Positions 27,746 to 36,275 of a DNA stretch of 64,000 nucleotides are shown here, one piece after another (position 1 is the first letter of the stretch; every line of letters starts with the position of its first letter). The DNA is from JAIVGV01 sp036389335. Lineage in GTDB: Bacteria; Acidobacteriota; Blastocatellia; Pyrinomonadales; Pyrinomonadaceae. The stretch is from positions 1-64,000 of the forward strand of contig DASVQC010000050.1 of the NCBI GenBank assembly GCA_036389335.1. Reading direction: 5' to 3'. Under the pieces are notes generated by a model that was not told the origin of the DNA, did no database searches, and saw nothing but the letters and a program-made list of their open reading frames with translations. Both the position numbers and the translations under genes were made by a program.

Positions 27746-27820
27746 CGTGACGGGTGAACCGTGACAAGTGACAGGTAAAACCTTTTCTTACCTGTCACCT
27801 GTCACCCGTCACCCGTCACG
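27746..27820. repeat. Inverted repeat of GTGACGGGTGA-type units
   Basis: The left arm (27746-27778) carries CGTGACGGGTGAACCGTGAC and GTGACAGGTAA. The right arm (27788-27820) carries TTACCTGTCACCTGTCACCC and CCGTCACG. The right arm overlaps the last codons of the glycosyltransferase at 27809-28846 and supplies its TGA. The left end is 10 bp from the asnB start. Confidence 0.82.
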
Positions 27821-28846
27821 GTCTTCAAACCCGATGCGCTCGCGCACGGCGTAGATCGATTTCGCCTGCGACTCGTGGTAGGTGCGGACCGACATCTCGG
27901 CGAGCAGGCCCATCAGGAAGAACTGTATGCCGACGGCGAACATGACGATGCAGAGCACGGGCAGGGGCGTCTGCACGAAGTCGGCCCGGTGGAAGAGCTT
28001 GAGGAAGACGGCGTAGAGCCCGGCCAGCGTCGAGACGACGAACGCGATCAGGCCGAACGTGCCGAAGACGTAGATCGGCTTCGTCTGGTAGGAGGCCATG
28101 AACTTGATCGTGACGAGGTCGAAGACGACTTTGAGCGTGCGCGAGAGGCCGTACTTCGACACGCCCATCGTGCGCGCGTGGTGCTCGACGGGGATCTCCG
28201 TGACGCGCGCGCCGACCCAACTCGCGTAGATCGGGATGAAGCGGTGCATCTCGCCGTAGAGCCGCACGTCTTTGATCACGTCCCGGCGGTAGGCCTTCAG
28301 GGAGCACCCGTAGTCGTGCAGGGGCACGCCGCCGATCCAGGAGATGATGCGGTTGGCGATCATCGACGGGAACTTGCGCGTGAGCGCCTTGTCCTGCCGG
28401 TTCTTTCGCCAGCCCGAGACCACGTCGTAGCCCTCGTCGAGCTTGGCGAGGAGGCGTCTGATGTCAGCCGGATCGTTTTGCAGGTCGGCGTCCATCGGGA
28501 CGAGCACGCGCCCGCGCGCGGCGTCGATCCCGGCGCTCATCGCGGCGGTCTGCCCGTAGTTGCGCCGGAGCGAGATGACGCGCACGCGGCTGTCCGCGTC
28601 GGCGATCTCGCGCAGCACTTCGAGGCTGCGGTCGGTCGAGCCGTCGTCCACGTAGATCACCTCCGCGGAGAGGCCGAGATCGGCGAGCGCCGCGCGCATC
28701 TTCTCGTGCAGCGGGCGCAGGTTGGGCTCCTCGTTGAGGACGGGGAGGAAGACGGAGATGTCCGGGGCGTGCGACTCGCCGCCGCCGTCTTGGCGCGCGT
28801 CCGTCGCGCGGCGGGTCGGAGCGTTCCGCTCTTCGTAAACTCTCAT
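27809..28846 (-). CDS. GT2 polyprenyl-phosphate glycosyltransferase (DPM1/ArnC-like)
   Basis: A 345-residue membrane-anchored family 2 glycosyltransferase. The GT-A domain starts at about residue 30 ('ISVFLPVLNEEPNLRPLHEK'), with 'VIYVDDGSTDRSLEVL', the DxD 'PMDADLQNDP' and 'GWRKNRQD'. Two C-terminal membrane helices (about 250-275 and 285-315) match enzymes that load a sugar onto polyprenyl phosphate or act at the membrane. The start ATG (28846-28844) shares one base with the TGA of the upstream methyltransferase, so the two are translationally coupled. The frame is open further upstream but only as a shadow of that gene. The last residues DRDG and the stop come from the adjacent repeat. Confidence 0.88.
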   Translation of the reverse strand: MRVYEERNAPTRRATDARQDGGGESHAPDISVFLPVLNEEPNLRPLHEKMRAALADLGLSAEVIYVDDGSTDRSLEVLREIADADSRVRVISLRRNYGQTAAMSAGIDAARGRVLVPMDADLQNDPADIRRLLAKLDEGYDVVSGWRKNRQDKALTRKFPSMIANRIISWIGGVPLHDYGCSLKAYRRDVIKDVRLYGEMHRFIPIYASWVGARVTEIPVEHHARTMGVSKYGLSRTLKVVFDLVTIKFMASYQTKPIYVFGTFGLIAFVVSTLAGLYAVFLKLFHRADFVQTPLPVLCIVMFAVGIQFFLMGLLAEMSVRTYHESQAKSIYAVRERIGFEDRDG

Positions 28847-29637
28847 CAGCTCACCCTGCGCGCGACGACGATCGCCGAGACGCCGAAAGGAAGGTTGAAG
28901 CGGCGCAGCCAGTGCGCCTCCGCGCCGAAGACGCGACCGAGGACGCCGTTGAGCGCCGGGACGTTGACGTTGTTCTCCGACGCGGGGCGCAGAGACAGGG
29001 CGCGCATCACGAGCCGCCCGGCAAGGATCGGCGCGAAGAAGGTCACGTTCGCGTAAGTCGCGCGCTCGACCGAGAGGCCGGCGGCCTCGACGCGCGCGCG
29101 CAAAAGGGGGAGCGTGTAGCGGCGGCGGTGGTGGCTCACGTCGTCCTGCACGCCCCAGAGCCACATGAAGGCGGGGACGAAGAGGAGCGCGCGTCCGCCC
29201 GTCTTGAGCACGCGCCGCATCTCGGCGAGCCCCGCCAGATCGTCGTCGAGGTGCTCGACCACGTCGAGCGCGGTGACGACGTCGAACTCGCCGTCGGCGT
29301 AAGGCAGCGACTCCGCCGCGCCGCGCCGCACGTTCGCCAGGCCCCGCGCGCGGCAGAAGGCGAGCGCGTCTTCGGAAACGTCCACGCCCTCGGCGTCGCC
29401 GAACTGCGCGAGCATCTCAAGGTTCGCGCCCGTGCCGCAGCCGACGTCTAGGAAGCGCGGTCGCCCCCCCGCGGGCAGCCGCAAATCGCCCACGATGGAG
29501 CGGACGAAACTTTCGAGGATGCGTCGGCGACCGGCGAACCACCAGTGCGCGCCCTCGACCTCGCGCATGATGGCGTAGGTGTGCCGCTGCATCTCGCGCG
29601 GCAGCGCCTTCGACGTCTGTTCGATCTCACTCGCCAT
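28846..29637 (-). CDS. Class I SAM-dependent methyltransferase
   Basis: A 263-residue methyltransferase. Motif I 'FLDVGCGTGANLEML' lies around 62-76, with an acidic 'GVDVSEDALAFCRARG', 'FDVVTALDVVEHLDDD' and 'EMRRVLKTGGRALLFVPAF'. The N-terminal 'EGAHWWFAGRRRILESFV' is typical of methyltransferases in glycan clusters. Target unknown: a sugar hydroxyl or lipid-linked intermediate is plausible. It overlaps the upstream gene by 11 bp and the downstream glycosyltransferase by one base, so the three genes from 30697 down to 27809 form an operon. Confidence 0.88.
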   Translation of the reverse strand: MASEIEQTSKALPREMQRHTYAIMREVEGAHWWFAGRRRILESFVRSIVGDLRLPAGGRPRFLDVGCGTGANLEMLAQFGDAEGVDVSEDALAFCRARGLANVRRGAAESLPYADGEFDVVTALDVVEHLDDDLAGLAEMRRVLKTGGRALLFVPAFMWLWGVQDDVSHHRRRYTLPLLRARVEAAGLSVERATYANVTFFAPILAGRLVMRALSLRPASENNVNVPALNGVLGRVFGAEAHWLRRFNLPFGVSAIVVARRVS

Positions 29638-30697
29638 CGCGCGCGCCGTCCCCCGGCCCCGGGCTCGCGGCCCCCGGCCCCCGACCGATCTTGCCGAAGC
29701 CGCGCCAACTGTTCCGGTTGTGCCAGCCGATCTCGACCCCGGTCGCGCCGATCCCGCGCCACCACTCTTCGAACTCCGCGCGCGCGATGTAGTGCGACGT
29801 GGGCGCGACGAGGTGGTCGAAGACTATGGTGTGCTGCTCGCGCCAGCCGAACTGCGCGAGGTGGTTCAGGTAGTCATTGTAGAACAAACGGCGCGCGAAC
29901 GCCTGCGTGCCGGCGTTCGCGTTGAGCGGCGCGTAGACCAGCTTCGTCGCGGCGAAGACAATGGCGGCGGGGATTTTCGAGAGGTGCAGCAGGGCGTCGC
30001 GGCTCATGCGCGAGGTCAGGCGCTCGCGCACCGGCGAGACGAAGCGCGTCAGCCACTCGTTGTTCTCCGCCCCGTAGACCCACGCGGAGAGGTGGCCGCC
30101 TTCCCTGACGTGCCTTGAGAGCGCGACGAAGCCCGCGCGCGGATCGGGCAGGTGGTGGAGCACGCCGACCGAGAAGGCGTAGTCGAAGGCGCGGGGCCGG
30201 AAGGGCAGATGGTAGATGTCGGCCTGCACGATGTGCGCGTTCGCGAGATCGCGCGTCGCCTCGTGCGCCACGTCCACGGCGTCGCTCAGGTCGACGCCGA
30301 CGACCTCGCGCGCGCCCCACTCCGCGGCGAGCCGCGTGTGGCGGCCCTTGCCGCAGCCGCCTTCGAGCACGAGCTTGCCCCTGAAAAACTCCGGGCGGAC
30401 GGGCGCTACCCAGCCGAGGAACTGTTCGCCGTAGTGCTCGTCGGTGTGCGTGAAGTGGCGCCACTGCCAGCCGAAGTTCTCCGCGGTCGAGGCCTTGTCC
30501 GCCGCGACCTCCCGCGCCCCGGCGAAGCGCGGCACGCCCCCCCGCACCCCGAACGCGCGCGCGCAGGCACCACAACTCAGCTCGCCCTCGACGATCTCCG
30601 TCCAGCCGCGCGCCTCGTCTCTCTCCGTGATCGACGACACGCGCAAGCCCCCGGCGCACGACGGGCAGGCGAGCAGCGTGAGAAGTTTTTCCTTCAT
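29627..30697 (-). CDS. Methyltransferase with N-terminal Trm112-like zinc ribbon
   Basis: A 356-residue protein. Residues 1-55 form a small zinc ribbon ('LLACPSCAGGL' and 'LSCGACARAFGV': four Cys) of the Trm112p/YcaR type. The catalytic methyltransferase domain follows with 'VLEGGCGKGRHTRLAAEWGA' (motif I near 112), 'GVDLSDAVDVAHEA' and 'FSVGVLHHLPDPRAGF'. Such ribbon-methyltransferase fusions are common in sugar-modification clusters. Substrate unknown. It is the first gene of the three-gene coupled operon and is separated from the epimerase by the inverted repeat at 30706-30775. Confidence 0.87.
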   Translation of the reverse strand: MKEKLLTLLACPSCAGGLRVSSITERDEARGWTEIVEGELSCGACARAFGVRGGVPRFAGAREVAADKASTAENFGWQWRHFTHTDEHYGEQFLGWVAPVRPEFFRGKLVLEGGCGKGRHTRLAAEWGAREVVGVDLSDAVDVAHEATRDLANAHIVQADIYHLPFRPRAFDYAFSVGVLHHLPDPRAGFVALSRHVREGGHLSAWVYGAENNEWLTRFVSPVRERLTSRMSRDALLHLSKIPAAIVFAATKLVYAPLNANAGTQAFARRLFYNDYLNHLAQFGWREQHTIVFDHLVAPTSHYIARAEFEEWWRGIGATGVEIGWHNRNSWRGFGKIGRGPGAASPGPGDGARDGE

Positions 30698-30705
30698 AAA
30701 GAAAA

Positions 30706-30775
30706 GGTCGGAGGTTAGAGATCAGAGGCCGGTGAAATTCACTCGCTACTGATCTCTGATCTCTAACCTCCGGCC
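30706..30775. repeat. Inverted repeat of GGAGGTTAGAGATCAGAG-type units
   Basis: The left arm (30706-30725) is GGTCGGAGGTTAGAGATCAG. The right arm (30749-30775) is CTGATCTCTGATCTCTAACC plus CTCCGGCC, giving one extra unit on the right. The right end overlaps the final codons and stop of the epimerase gene at 30763. A single-sided remnant with the same units lies at 60553-60584. Confidence 0.8.
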
Positions 30776-31734
30776 TCTTTCTCGTTGAACCACCGGACGA
30801 AGCGGCGGATGCCGTCTTCGATCTGAGTCTTCGGATCGTAGCCGAGGAGCCGGCGCGCTTTGGAGATGTCGGCGAAGGTCTGCGGCACGTCGCCGGGCTG
30901 CGGCGGCTGGCGGTCGACGATGGCCTCCCTGCCGAGTTCCCGTTCGAGCAGCGAGATCAGCTCGCGCAGCTCGACCGTGCGCGACTCGCCGAGGTTCACG
31001 GCCTCGAACGCCGTCGCGTCGTAGTCTATCGCGGCCCGCACGCCGGCGATGATGTCGTCGACGTAAGTGTAGTCGCGGCGGGTCGTGCCGTCGCCGAAGA
31101 CGGGGACGGGTTTGCCCGCCGAGATCAGCTTCGCGAACTTGTGTATGGCGAGGTCGGGCCGCTGGCGCGCGCCGTAGACGGTGAAGAAGCGCAGGCAGAC
31201 GCAGCGCACGCCGTAGAGGTGCGCGTAGGCGTGGCACAGGTGCTCGCCCGCCGCCTTCGTCGCCGCGTAGGGGCTGATGGGCTGCCGGATCGGGTCTTCC
31301 TCCGAGAAGGGCACCTTCGCGTTGACGCCGTAGACGGACGACGACGAGCCGAAGACGAACTGCCCGACCCGTCGCGCGCGCGCCAGCTCTAACAGGTGGA
31401 GCGTGCCCGTCACGTTCGTCTCGACGTAGAGCAGCGGCTCGCTCAAGGACGGGCGCACGCCCGCGCGCGCCGCGAGGTGGACGACGCAATCGAAATCCGT
31501 GTCGGCGAAGACCCCTTCGAGCGCGGCGCGATCCCGTATGTCGGCTTCGACCAGACGGAAGCGTTCGTCGTCCAAGTGACGCCCCACGTTCGCACGCTTC
31601 AGCGCCGGATCGTAAAAGTCGTTGAAGTCGTCAACGACCGTCACGCGCCACCCGCCCTCCGCGAGCAGATGATCCGCGAGGTGCGAGCCGATGAACCCCG
31701 CCCCGCCCGTCACGAGAATATCCCTGTCAGTCAT
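30763..31734 (-). CDS. NAD-dependent sugar epimerase (UDP-glucuronate 4-epimerase-like)
   Basis: A 323-residue extended SDR. The Rossmann motif is 'LVTGGAGFIGSHLADHLL' (7-24), with the substrate loop 'VVDDFNDFYDPALKRAN' characteristic of UDP-glucuronate/UDP-galacturonate epimerases, the catalytic 'FGSSSSVYG' and 'SPYAATK' (Tyr-x3-Lys), and 'VCLRFFTVYGARQRPDLAIH'. It probably makes UDP-galacturonate, an acidic sugar that would be a natural target for AsnB-type amidation. That link is inference. The C-terminal EAGG and the stop codon lie in the adjacent inverted repeat. Confidence 0.87.
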   Translation of the reverse strand: MTDRDILVTGGAGFIGSHLADHLLAEGGWRVTVVDDFNDFYDPALKRANVGRHLDDERFRLVEADIRDRAALEGVFADTDFDCVVHLAARAGVRPSLSEPLLYVETNVTGTLHLLELARARRVGQFVFGSSSSVYGVNAKVPFSEEDPIRQPISPYAATKAAGEHLCHAYAHLYGVRCVCLRFFTVYGARQRPDLAIHKFAKLISAGKPVPVFGDGTTRRDYTYVDDIIAGVRAAIDYDATAFEAVNLGESRTVELRELISLLERELGREAIVDRQPPQPGDVPQTFADISKARRLLGYDPKTQIEDGIRRFVRWFNEKEAGG

Positions 31735-31739
31735 AGGGA

Positions 31740-31892
31740 AGCTGTCAGCAGTTAGCCGTTAGCTATTAGCCAAACAAAAAAAGAGCTGCTAGCTGTCTGC
31801 GGTTAGCCATCAGCCGAACGAAAGATTAGCCATCAGCCGAACGAAAAGGTGTTAGCTAACAGCTAACAGCTAATCGCTAATCGCCAACAGCT
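31740..31892. repeat. Inverted repeat of GTTAGCTGTTAGC-type units (copy 1)
   Basis: The left part has GTTAGCCGTTAGCTATTAGC (31751-31770), and the right part has GTTAGCTAACAGCTAACAGC with ATCGCTAATCGCC (31850-31885). Between them a unit, GATTAGCCATCAGCCGAACG, is duplicated in tandem. The right end overlaps the last codons of the methyltransferase at 31877. The same units recur at 42620-42771. Confidence 0.78.
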
Positions 31893-32782
31893 TTCTTCGC
31901 GTAGACCCAGAGGTGCCAGCCCCAGCGGGCGGCGAGTTTGGCCTCCGCCGCGCGCGGCAGCAGGCCGCCGAGGACGGGGAGCCAACGCTTGTTCAGGAAG
32001 TGCGTCGCGAGCGAGACCTCTGCGAAGTCTTTGAAGAGCGCGCGCGCCTCCCCGCGCGAATAGACGCGCGTCAGGGGGTTGCCCGCGCCGTCCGTGTTGC
32101 GGCTGAGGAACTCGCCGGGCGAGAGGTAGCTGCGCTCGTCGTCCCTGATGCGCGCCGCGTGCTCGCGCAGAGACTCGACCGGCTCCTTCGTCAGCAGGTG
32201 CGCCACCCGCAGGCCCGACTCGCCGCGCAGCAGGCGCGCGCCCGCGCGGCGCAGCACCGAGATGTTCACGCGGTAGTTGTAAGAGTCGCGGTGGTAGAGC
32301 ATGACGACGGCGCGCCCGCCGGGCTTGAGCACGCGATGAACCTCCCCGACCGCGCGCGCCGTGTCGGGCGTGTGGTGCAGGACGCCGTGCGAGTAGACGA
32401 GGTCGAACGCGGCGTCGGGGAAGTCTAAGTTCTCCGCGTCGGCAGTGCGGAACTCGCCCGCCAGACCTTGCAGCTCGAAGTTGCGCCGCGCGAGCGAGAC
32501 CGCCGCCTCCGTCAGATCGACCCCCGTATAGACGGCCCCCGCGCGCGCGAACCGCGCGCCGTCCGTCCCCAGCCCGCACCCGATCTCCAACACGCGCAGG
32601 CCCCGCGCCCCGTCGAAGCCCGCCGCCGCCGGGATGTGCCACTCCTTCTCGTAGCGGTGCGCCTCGACGCGCTCGAAGAAGGCGCGCGTGCCCACGGGCG
32701 CGTCGGCGAACTTCGTCCCGCACGGGTTCGCCTGCCAGAACTCGCGCACGCGCTCTTTCAGACTTTGGCTGACGTTCTCCAT
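31877..32782 (-). CDS. Class I SAM-dependent methyltransferase
   Basis: A 301-residue methyltransferase with motif I 'VLEIGCGLGTDGARFARAGA' (about 63-82), 'GVDLTEAAVSLARRNFELQG', 'FDLVYSHGVLHHTPDTARA' and 'HRVLKPGGRAVVMLYHRDSY'. The N-terminal 'VREFWQANPCGTKFAD' and the C-terminal 'NKRWLPVLGGLLPRAAE' region fit a methyltransferase subtype common in acidobacterial genomes. Substrate unknown; context suggests a sugar or lipid-linked glycan. The tail 'KAVGD' and the stop are encoded by the adjoining repeat. The gap of 242 bp upstream, to the divergent TIR gene, shows no clear promoter. Confidence 0.87.
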   Translation of the reverse strand: MENVSQSLKERVREFWQANPCGTKFADAPVGTRAFFERVEAHRYEKEWHIPAAAGFDGARGLRVLEIGCGLGTDGARFARAGAVYTGVDLTEAAVSLARRNFELQGLAGEFRTADAENLDFPDAAFDLVYSHGVLHHTPDTARAVGEVHRVLKPGGRAVVMLYHRDSYNYRVNISVLRRAGARLLRGESGLRVAHLLTKEPVESLREHAARIRDDERSYLSPGEFLSRNTDGAGNPLTRVYSRGEARALFKDFAEVSLATHFLNKRWLPVLGGLLPRAAEAKLAARWGWHLWVYAKKAVGD

Positions 32783-33024
32783 TTACAGGGACTTCCACGG
32801 CGGGCACTCGTCGCGCTCTTCGTCTACACCGACTGCGACAGCCGCGCGACTCGAAGAGCGGAAAGTTAGCACGCGGCGCGAACGACTCACAAGCGCGGCC
32901 ACAGGCTCACTTCCCTTGCGTTATCAGTCAAGTATATGCTCTGACCCGTCACGATTCGCGGGGGCGCGTGTCCGCGCGCCGGCTTCGACTTCTTCACCGA
33001 ACAACCTGAAGCCGCCTGTCCGTT

Positions 33025-35919
33025 ATGAGCGCATCCGACAAGTCCACCATCTTTATCAGCTACAGCCACATCGACGAGGCGTGGAAGAATCGCCTGCGCC
33101 CTCACCTGAAGCTGCTGGAAAACGCGGGACTTGATGTCGTCGTCTGGGACGACCGCTCCATCGACGGCGGCGCGCAGTGGTACAACGAGATCAAGGCGGC
33201 GATGGACAGGGCAGTGGCGGCGATCTGCCTCATCTCGGCTGACTATCTCGCCTCGGACTTCTGCCACAAGGAAGAGATTCCCTATCTGCTGGAACGGCGC
33301 AAGCGCGATGGCATGGTGCTTCTGCCGATCCTCGTGCGCCCTTGCTTATGGTCTGCGTTCAAATGGCTGAAGGACACGCAGATGATACCGCGCGACGGCA
33401 AGAGCATCGCCGAAGATTTCAAAGGCAGCGAGGACAAGGTATTTCTCGAAGTAGCCGAGTTTATCTCTAATCTTTTAAACGACCCTGAAGCCCTCTTTAC
33501 CGCCTGGGGTTTAGGTAAACCTAGAGCCACACAGTCGCGAATGATGGGGGGGGAGGACGCGAGCTTGTGGCGCGAAATTTTCCCGCCCCCCCACCGGCCC
33601 GAGCCGCGCTGGTGGCTACCGGCTAAGGACAAGATCGAGATCAGCAGACTGCCCGTCACGGGCGCGGAGCTTTTCGGCAGGCGAACAGAGCTTGAGATGC
33701 TCGACGCAGCGTGGGCGTCGGACGAGACTAACGTCGTCAGCCTCGTGGCGTGGGGCGGCGTCGGGAAATCGACGCTCGTCAACAAGTGGCGAGAGTCGAT
33801 GGAGGGCGACAACTACCGAGGGGCGCAGCGCGTCTACGCTTGGTCGTTTTACAGTCAGGGCACGAGCGAGCGCGTCTCATCCGCCGACCTCTTCATCAGC
33901 GAGGCGCTCAAGTGGTTCGGCGACGCAGACCCGACCGCGGGCTCGCCCTGGGACAAGGGCGAACGCCTCGCGCGCCTCGTGCAAAAGGAGAAGACGCTGC
34001 TCCTGCTCGACGGGCTTGAGCCGCTGCAATCCCCCCACGCCCACGAGCGCGGCAAGATCAAAGACCCCGCCCTCCTGACGCTGCTCACAGAGCTTGCCCG
34101 CCACAACCCCGGACTCTGCCTCATCTCCACGCGCGAACGGGTGTCCGACCTCGCGGAGTTTGAGGCGACCACCGTCCTGCACAAAGACCTCGAACAGATT
34201 TCCGACGAGGCGGGTCGCGCCCTGCTCCGCGTCGGCGGCGTGCAAGGCATCGACGCCGAACTCGAACAGGTGACGCGTGACTTCGGCAATTACGCCCTCG
34301 CCATCAACCTCCTCGCCGTCTACCTCCACGACATCACCGGACACCACGTTTCACACGCCGCCGAGATTCCAGACCTCGACATCACCGAAGACGAAGGCAA
34401 GCACCCGCGCCGCGTCATAGAAGCCCTCGCGCGACGCTTCGGCGACACCGCGGAAGTAGAATTGCTCCGCTTACTAGGATTCTTCGACCGCCCCGCAGAC
34501 AAAGGTTCACTACGCGCCCTGCGTCGCGCCCCCGTGATTCACGGACTGACAGACTACATCCGCAAGCTCACCGATGCGGGCTGGTTACGCACTATCGAGA
34601 AGTTACGTCGATACAAGCTGATTGCTCCCCAGAGCAATCACCGTCCGGATGATTTAGACGCTCACCCACTCGTGCGTGAACACTTCAAACATCAACTCAA
34701 GCTAGCGCATCCCGAAGCTTGGAAGGCAGGTAACTACCGCCTTTACGAACATCTTAAGCGCACAGTTAAAATGTTTCCTAACACTCTAAAGGATATGGTT
34801 CCGCTCTACTCGGCAATTGTTCATGGCTGTGAAGCTGGCAGACATCAGGAGGTGCTTGAAGAGGTATATCTGCGAAGGATTATAAGAGGCAAAGAGTTCT
34901 TCAGTCTTAAAAAGATTGGCAGCTTCGGAGTTGATTTAGCTATCCTGACACTTTTTTTTAAAGAGTCAAATTACAATAAACCAATACAGAACATCAGTGA
35001 AAGTGCTCAAGGGTCTGTACTTGGTATTACAAGCTTTTGCCTTCAAGCACTAGGACGAACTATAGACGCAACTCAGGTAGCGCTAGCTGCTCTAGAGATT
35101 TGTATTTCGCATAAAAACTGGGAAATAGCGGCAAGGGGTGCTAATAACCTTAGCCTACTTTACCTCACTACTGGTGACTTAAACCAAGCCTTAGTTTACG
35201 CACGACGATCTACTGAACTAGCCAAGTTTAGCGGCAGTAACGCCGAGCACGTAGATAGCATCTCGACTTTAGCTCATGTATTGCATCTAGCGGGTTCACC
35301 TACATCTGAAGCTATGTTCATCGCTGCCGAAAAGCTACAAAAGGAAGAAAAGGGGCCGTTTTCATTCCTCCATTCAGTTAGGGGGTTTGATTATTGCGAT
35401 TTGCTACTAAGCAAAAGTGCTTATGTTGAAGTAAAAAACCGGGCAGGAGAATCACTCAAGATCGCGGCACTAAATAACTGGTTGCTCGATATTGGTTTGG
35501 ATTGCCTCTCTTTAGGACGGGCATATCAGTTTCAGACTCAGCATGAGTGCACAGGCGATTTTTCTCATGCTGCATCCTACTTGAACCGAGCAGTAGATGG
35601 GCTGAGACAAGCAGAGATGCTGTTTTACTTACCTCTCGGATTGCTAGCACGCGCAGAGTTATATCGGGTCACGGATGAGTTTGAGCGGGCGCAGACTGAT
35701 CTAGATGAAGTGTTGCGTATTGCTAAGCGCGGAAGCATGGGTCTGCACGAAGCCGATTGCTATCTTGAATACGCGCGTCTTTATCTGGCTCAGAATAAGA
35801 AGGAGCAGGCGCGGGAGAGTTGGGAGACAGCGAAGGGGATGATTGCGCGGATGGGATATCACAGGCGGGATCGGGATGTGGTGGAGATTGAAGAGCAGTT
35901 GAATGCGACGGGCAAGTGA
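33025..35919 (+). CDS. TIR-STAND (NB-ARC-like) ATPase with TPR C-terminus, probable immune protein
   Basis: A 964-residue NLR-like protein. The TIR domain (about 7-150) starts 'STIFISYSHIDEAW' and has 'SADYLASDFCHKEE'; the Cys-x2-Glu at 80-83 matches the catalytic glutamate region of NAD-cleaving TIR enzymes. The STAND NTPase (about 215-520) has Walker A 'WGGVGKST' (243-250), Walker B 'LLLLDGLE' (325-332), a sensor-like 'ISTRE' (367-371) and a GxP-like 'GNYALAINLLAVYL'. Residues about 600-960 are TPR-like helical repeats. Such architectures act in antiphage defence: target binding by the repeats assembles the NTPase and TIR depletes NAD. That role is inferred. DNA coding for the N-terminal half is about 63-67% GC, the TPR half only about 40-48%. 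Confidence 0.88.
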   Translation: MSASDKSTIFISYSHIDEAWKNRLRPHLKLLENAGLDVVVWDDRSIDGGAQWYNEIKAAMDRAVAAICLISADYLASDFCHKEEIPYLLERRKRDGMVLLPILVRPCLWSAFKWLKDTQMIPRDGKSIAEDFKGSEDKVFLEVAEFISNLLNDPEALFTAWGLGKPRATQSRMMGGEDASLWREIFPPPHRPEPRWWLPAKDKIEISRLPVTGAELFGRRTELEMLDAAWASDETNVVSLVAWGGVGKSTLVNKWRESMEGDNYRGAQRVYAWSFYSQGTSERVSSADLFISEALKWFGDADPTAGSPWDKGERLARLVQKEKTLLLLDGLEPLQSPHAHERGKIKDPALLTLLTELARHNPGLCLISTRERVSDLAEFEATTVLHKDLEQISDEAGRALLRVGGVQGIDAELEQVTRDFGNYALAINLLAVYLHDITGHHVSHAAEIPDLDITEDEGKHPRRVIEALARRFGDTAEVELLRLLGFFDRPADKGSLRALRRAPVIHGLTDYIRKLTDAGWLRTIEKLRRYKLIAPQSNHRPDDLDAHPLVREHFKHQLKLAHPEAWKAGNYRLYEHLKRTVKMFPNTLKDMVPLYSAIVHGCEAGRHQEVLEEVYLRRIIRGKEFFSLKKIGSFGVDLAILTLFFKESNYNKPIQNISESAQGSVLGITSFCLQALGRTIDATQVALAALEICISHKNWEIAARGANNLSLLYLTTGDLNQALVYARRSTELAKFSGSNAEHVDSISTLAHVLHLAGSPTSEAMFIAAEKLQKEEKGPFSFLHSVRGFDYCDLLLSKSAYVEVKNRAGESLKIAALNNWLLDIGLDCLSLGRAYQFQTQHECTGDFSHAASYLNRAVDGLRQAEMLFYLPLGLLARAELYRVTDEFERAQTDLDEVLRIAKRGSMGLHEADCYLEYARLYLAQNKKEQARESWETAKGMIARMGYHRRDRDVVEIEEQLNATGK

Positions 35920-35937
35920 TAGGGTTTGCGGTTGGGT

Positions 35938-36192
35938 TTACTTTCCCTTTCGAGTTCCCTTCTGAGCGCGCGCGGGCGCGCTTTTTTCTTCGTCAACGAA
36001 GACTAGCAGGTCGCCCGGCTGGCATTTGAGGGCGCGGCAGATTTCGTCGAGGACGCGGAGTTCGATGCGGTTTGCGTGCTCTGCGCGCTCGATCCGTGCG
36101 AGCGTGTTGTAGTGAACGCCTGATTCCTTTTCCAGCCAATAACGGGTACGCCCGCGGGCCTCAAGAACTTCCCTTAGCCTGACCTCGATCAT
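35938..36192 (-). CDS. Small XRE/Cro-type HTH regulator
   Basis: An 84-residue helix-turn-helix protein of the Cro/C1 type ('VRLREVLEARGRTRYWLEKE', 'SGVHYNTLARIERAEHANRI', 'LDEICRALKCQPGDLLVFV') with a basic tail (RAQKGTRKGK). I start it at ATG 36192 ('MIEVRLREVL'). The frame is open to TTG 36225 but those residues do not look like the family. It converges on the TIR-STAND gene with an 18-bp gap. The gap in front of it holds TTGCA-N4-TGCAA palindromes, consistent with self-repression. It could regulate the divergent 36388 gene or belong with the defence gene, but neither is shown. Confidence 0.8.
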   Translation of the reverse strand: MIEVRLREVLEARGRTRYWLEKESGVHYNTLARIERAEHANRIELRVLDEICRALKCQPGDLLVFVDEEKSAPARAQKGTRKGK

Positions 36193-36229
36193 GCGCTGCT
36201 TATAGCATGACCGCCATATCCGCAATAGC

Positions 36230-36260
36230 TTGCATTATTGCAAGGGTTGCACTTATGCAG
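36230..36260. promoter_or_regulatory. Operator-like tandem palindromes TTGCA-N4-TGCAA
   Basis: TTGCATTATTGCAA (36230-36243) is a 5+4+5 palindrome. A degenerate second copy, TTGCACTTATGCAG (36247-36260), follows 17 bp on, so the two would sit on nearly the same face of the helix. They lie 38 bp in front of the XRE gene. Small XRE proteins commonly bind such sites. Confidence 0.5.
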
Positions 36261-36275
36261 TATGATGGGGATGAA

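Noticed and set aside
28847..29164. Extension of the 27809-28846 glycosyltransferase to a 451-codon frame
   Set aside because: The added part is a shadow of the methyltransferase gene and lacks glycosyltransferase sequence.
32783..33024. Promoter for the TIR-STAND gene near TATATGCT
   Set aside because: No -35 box at a usable distance.
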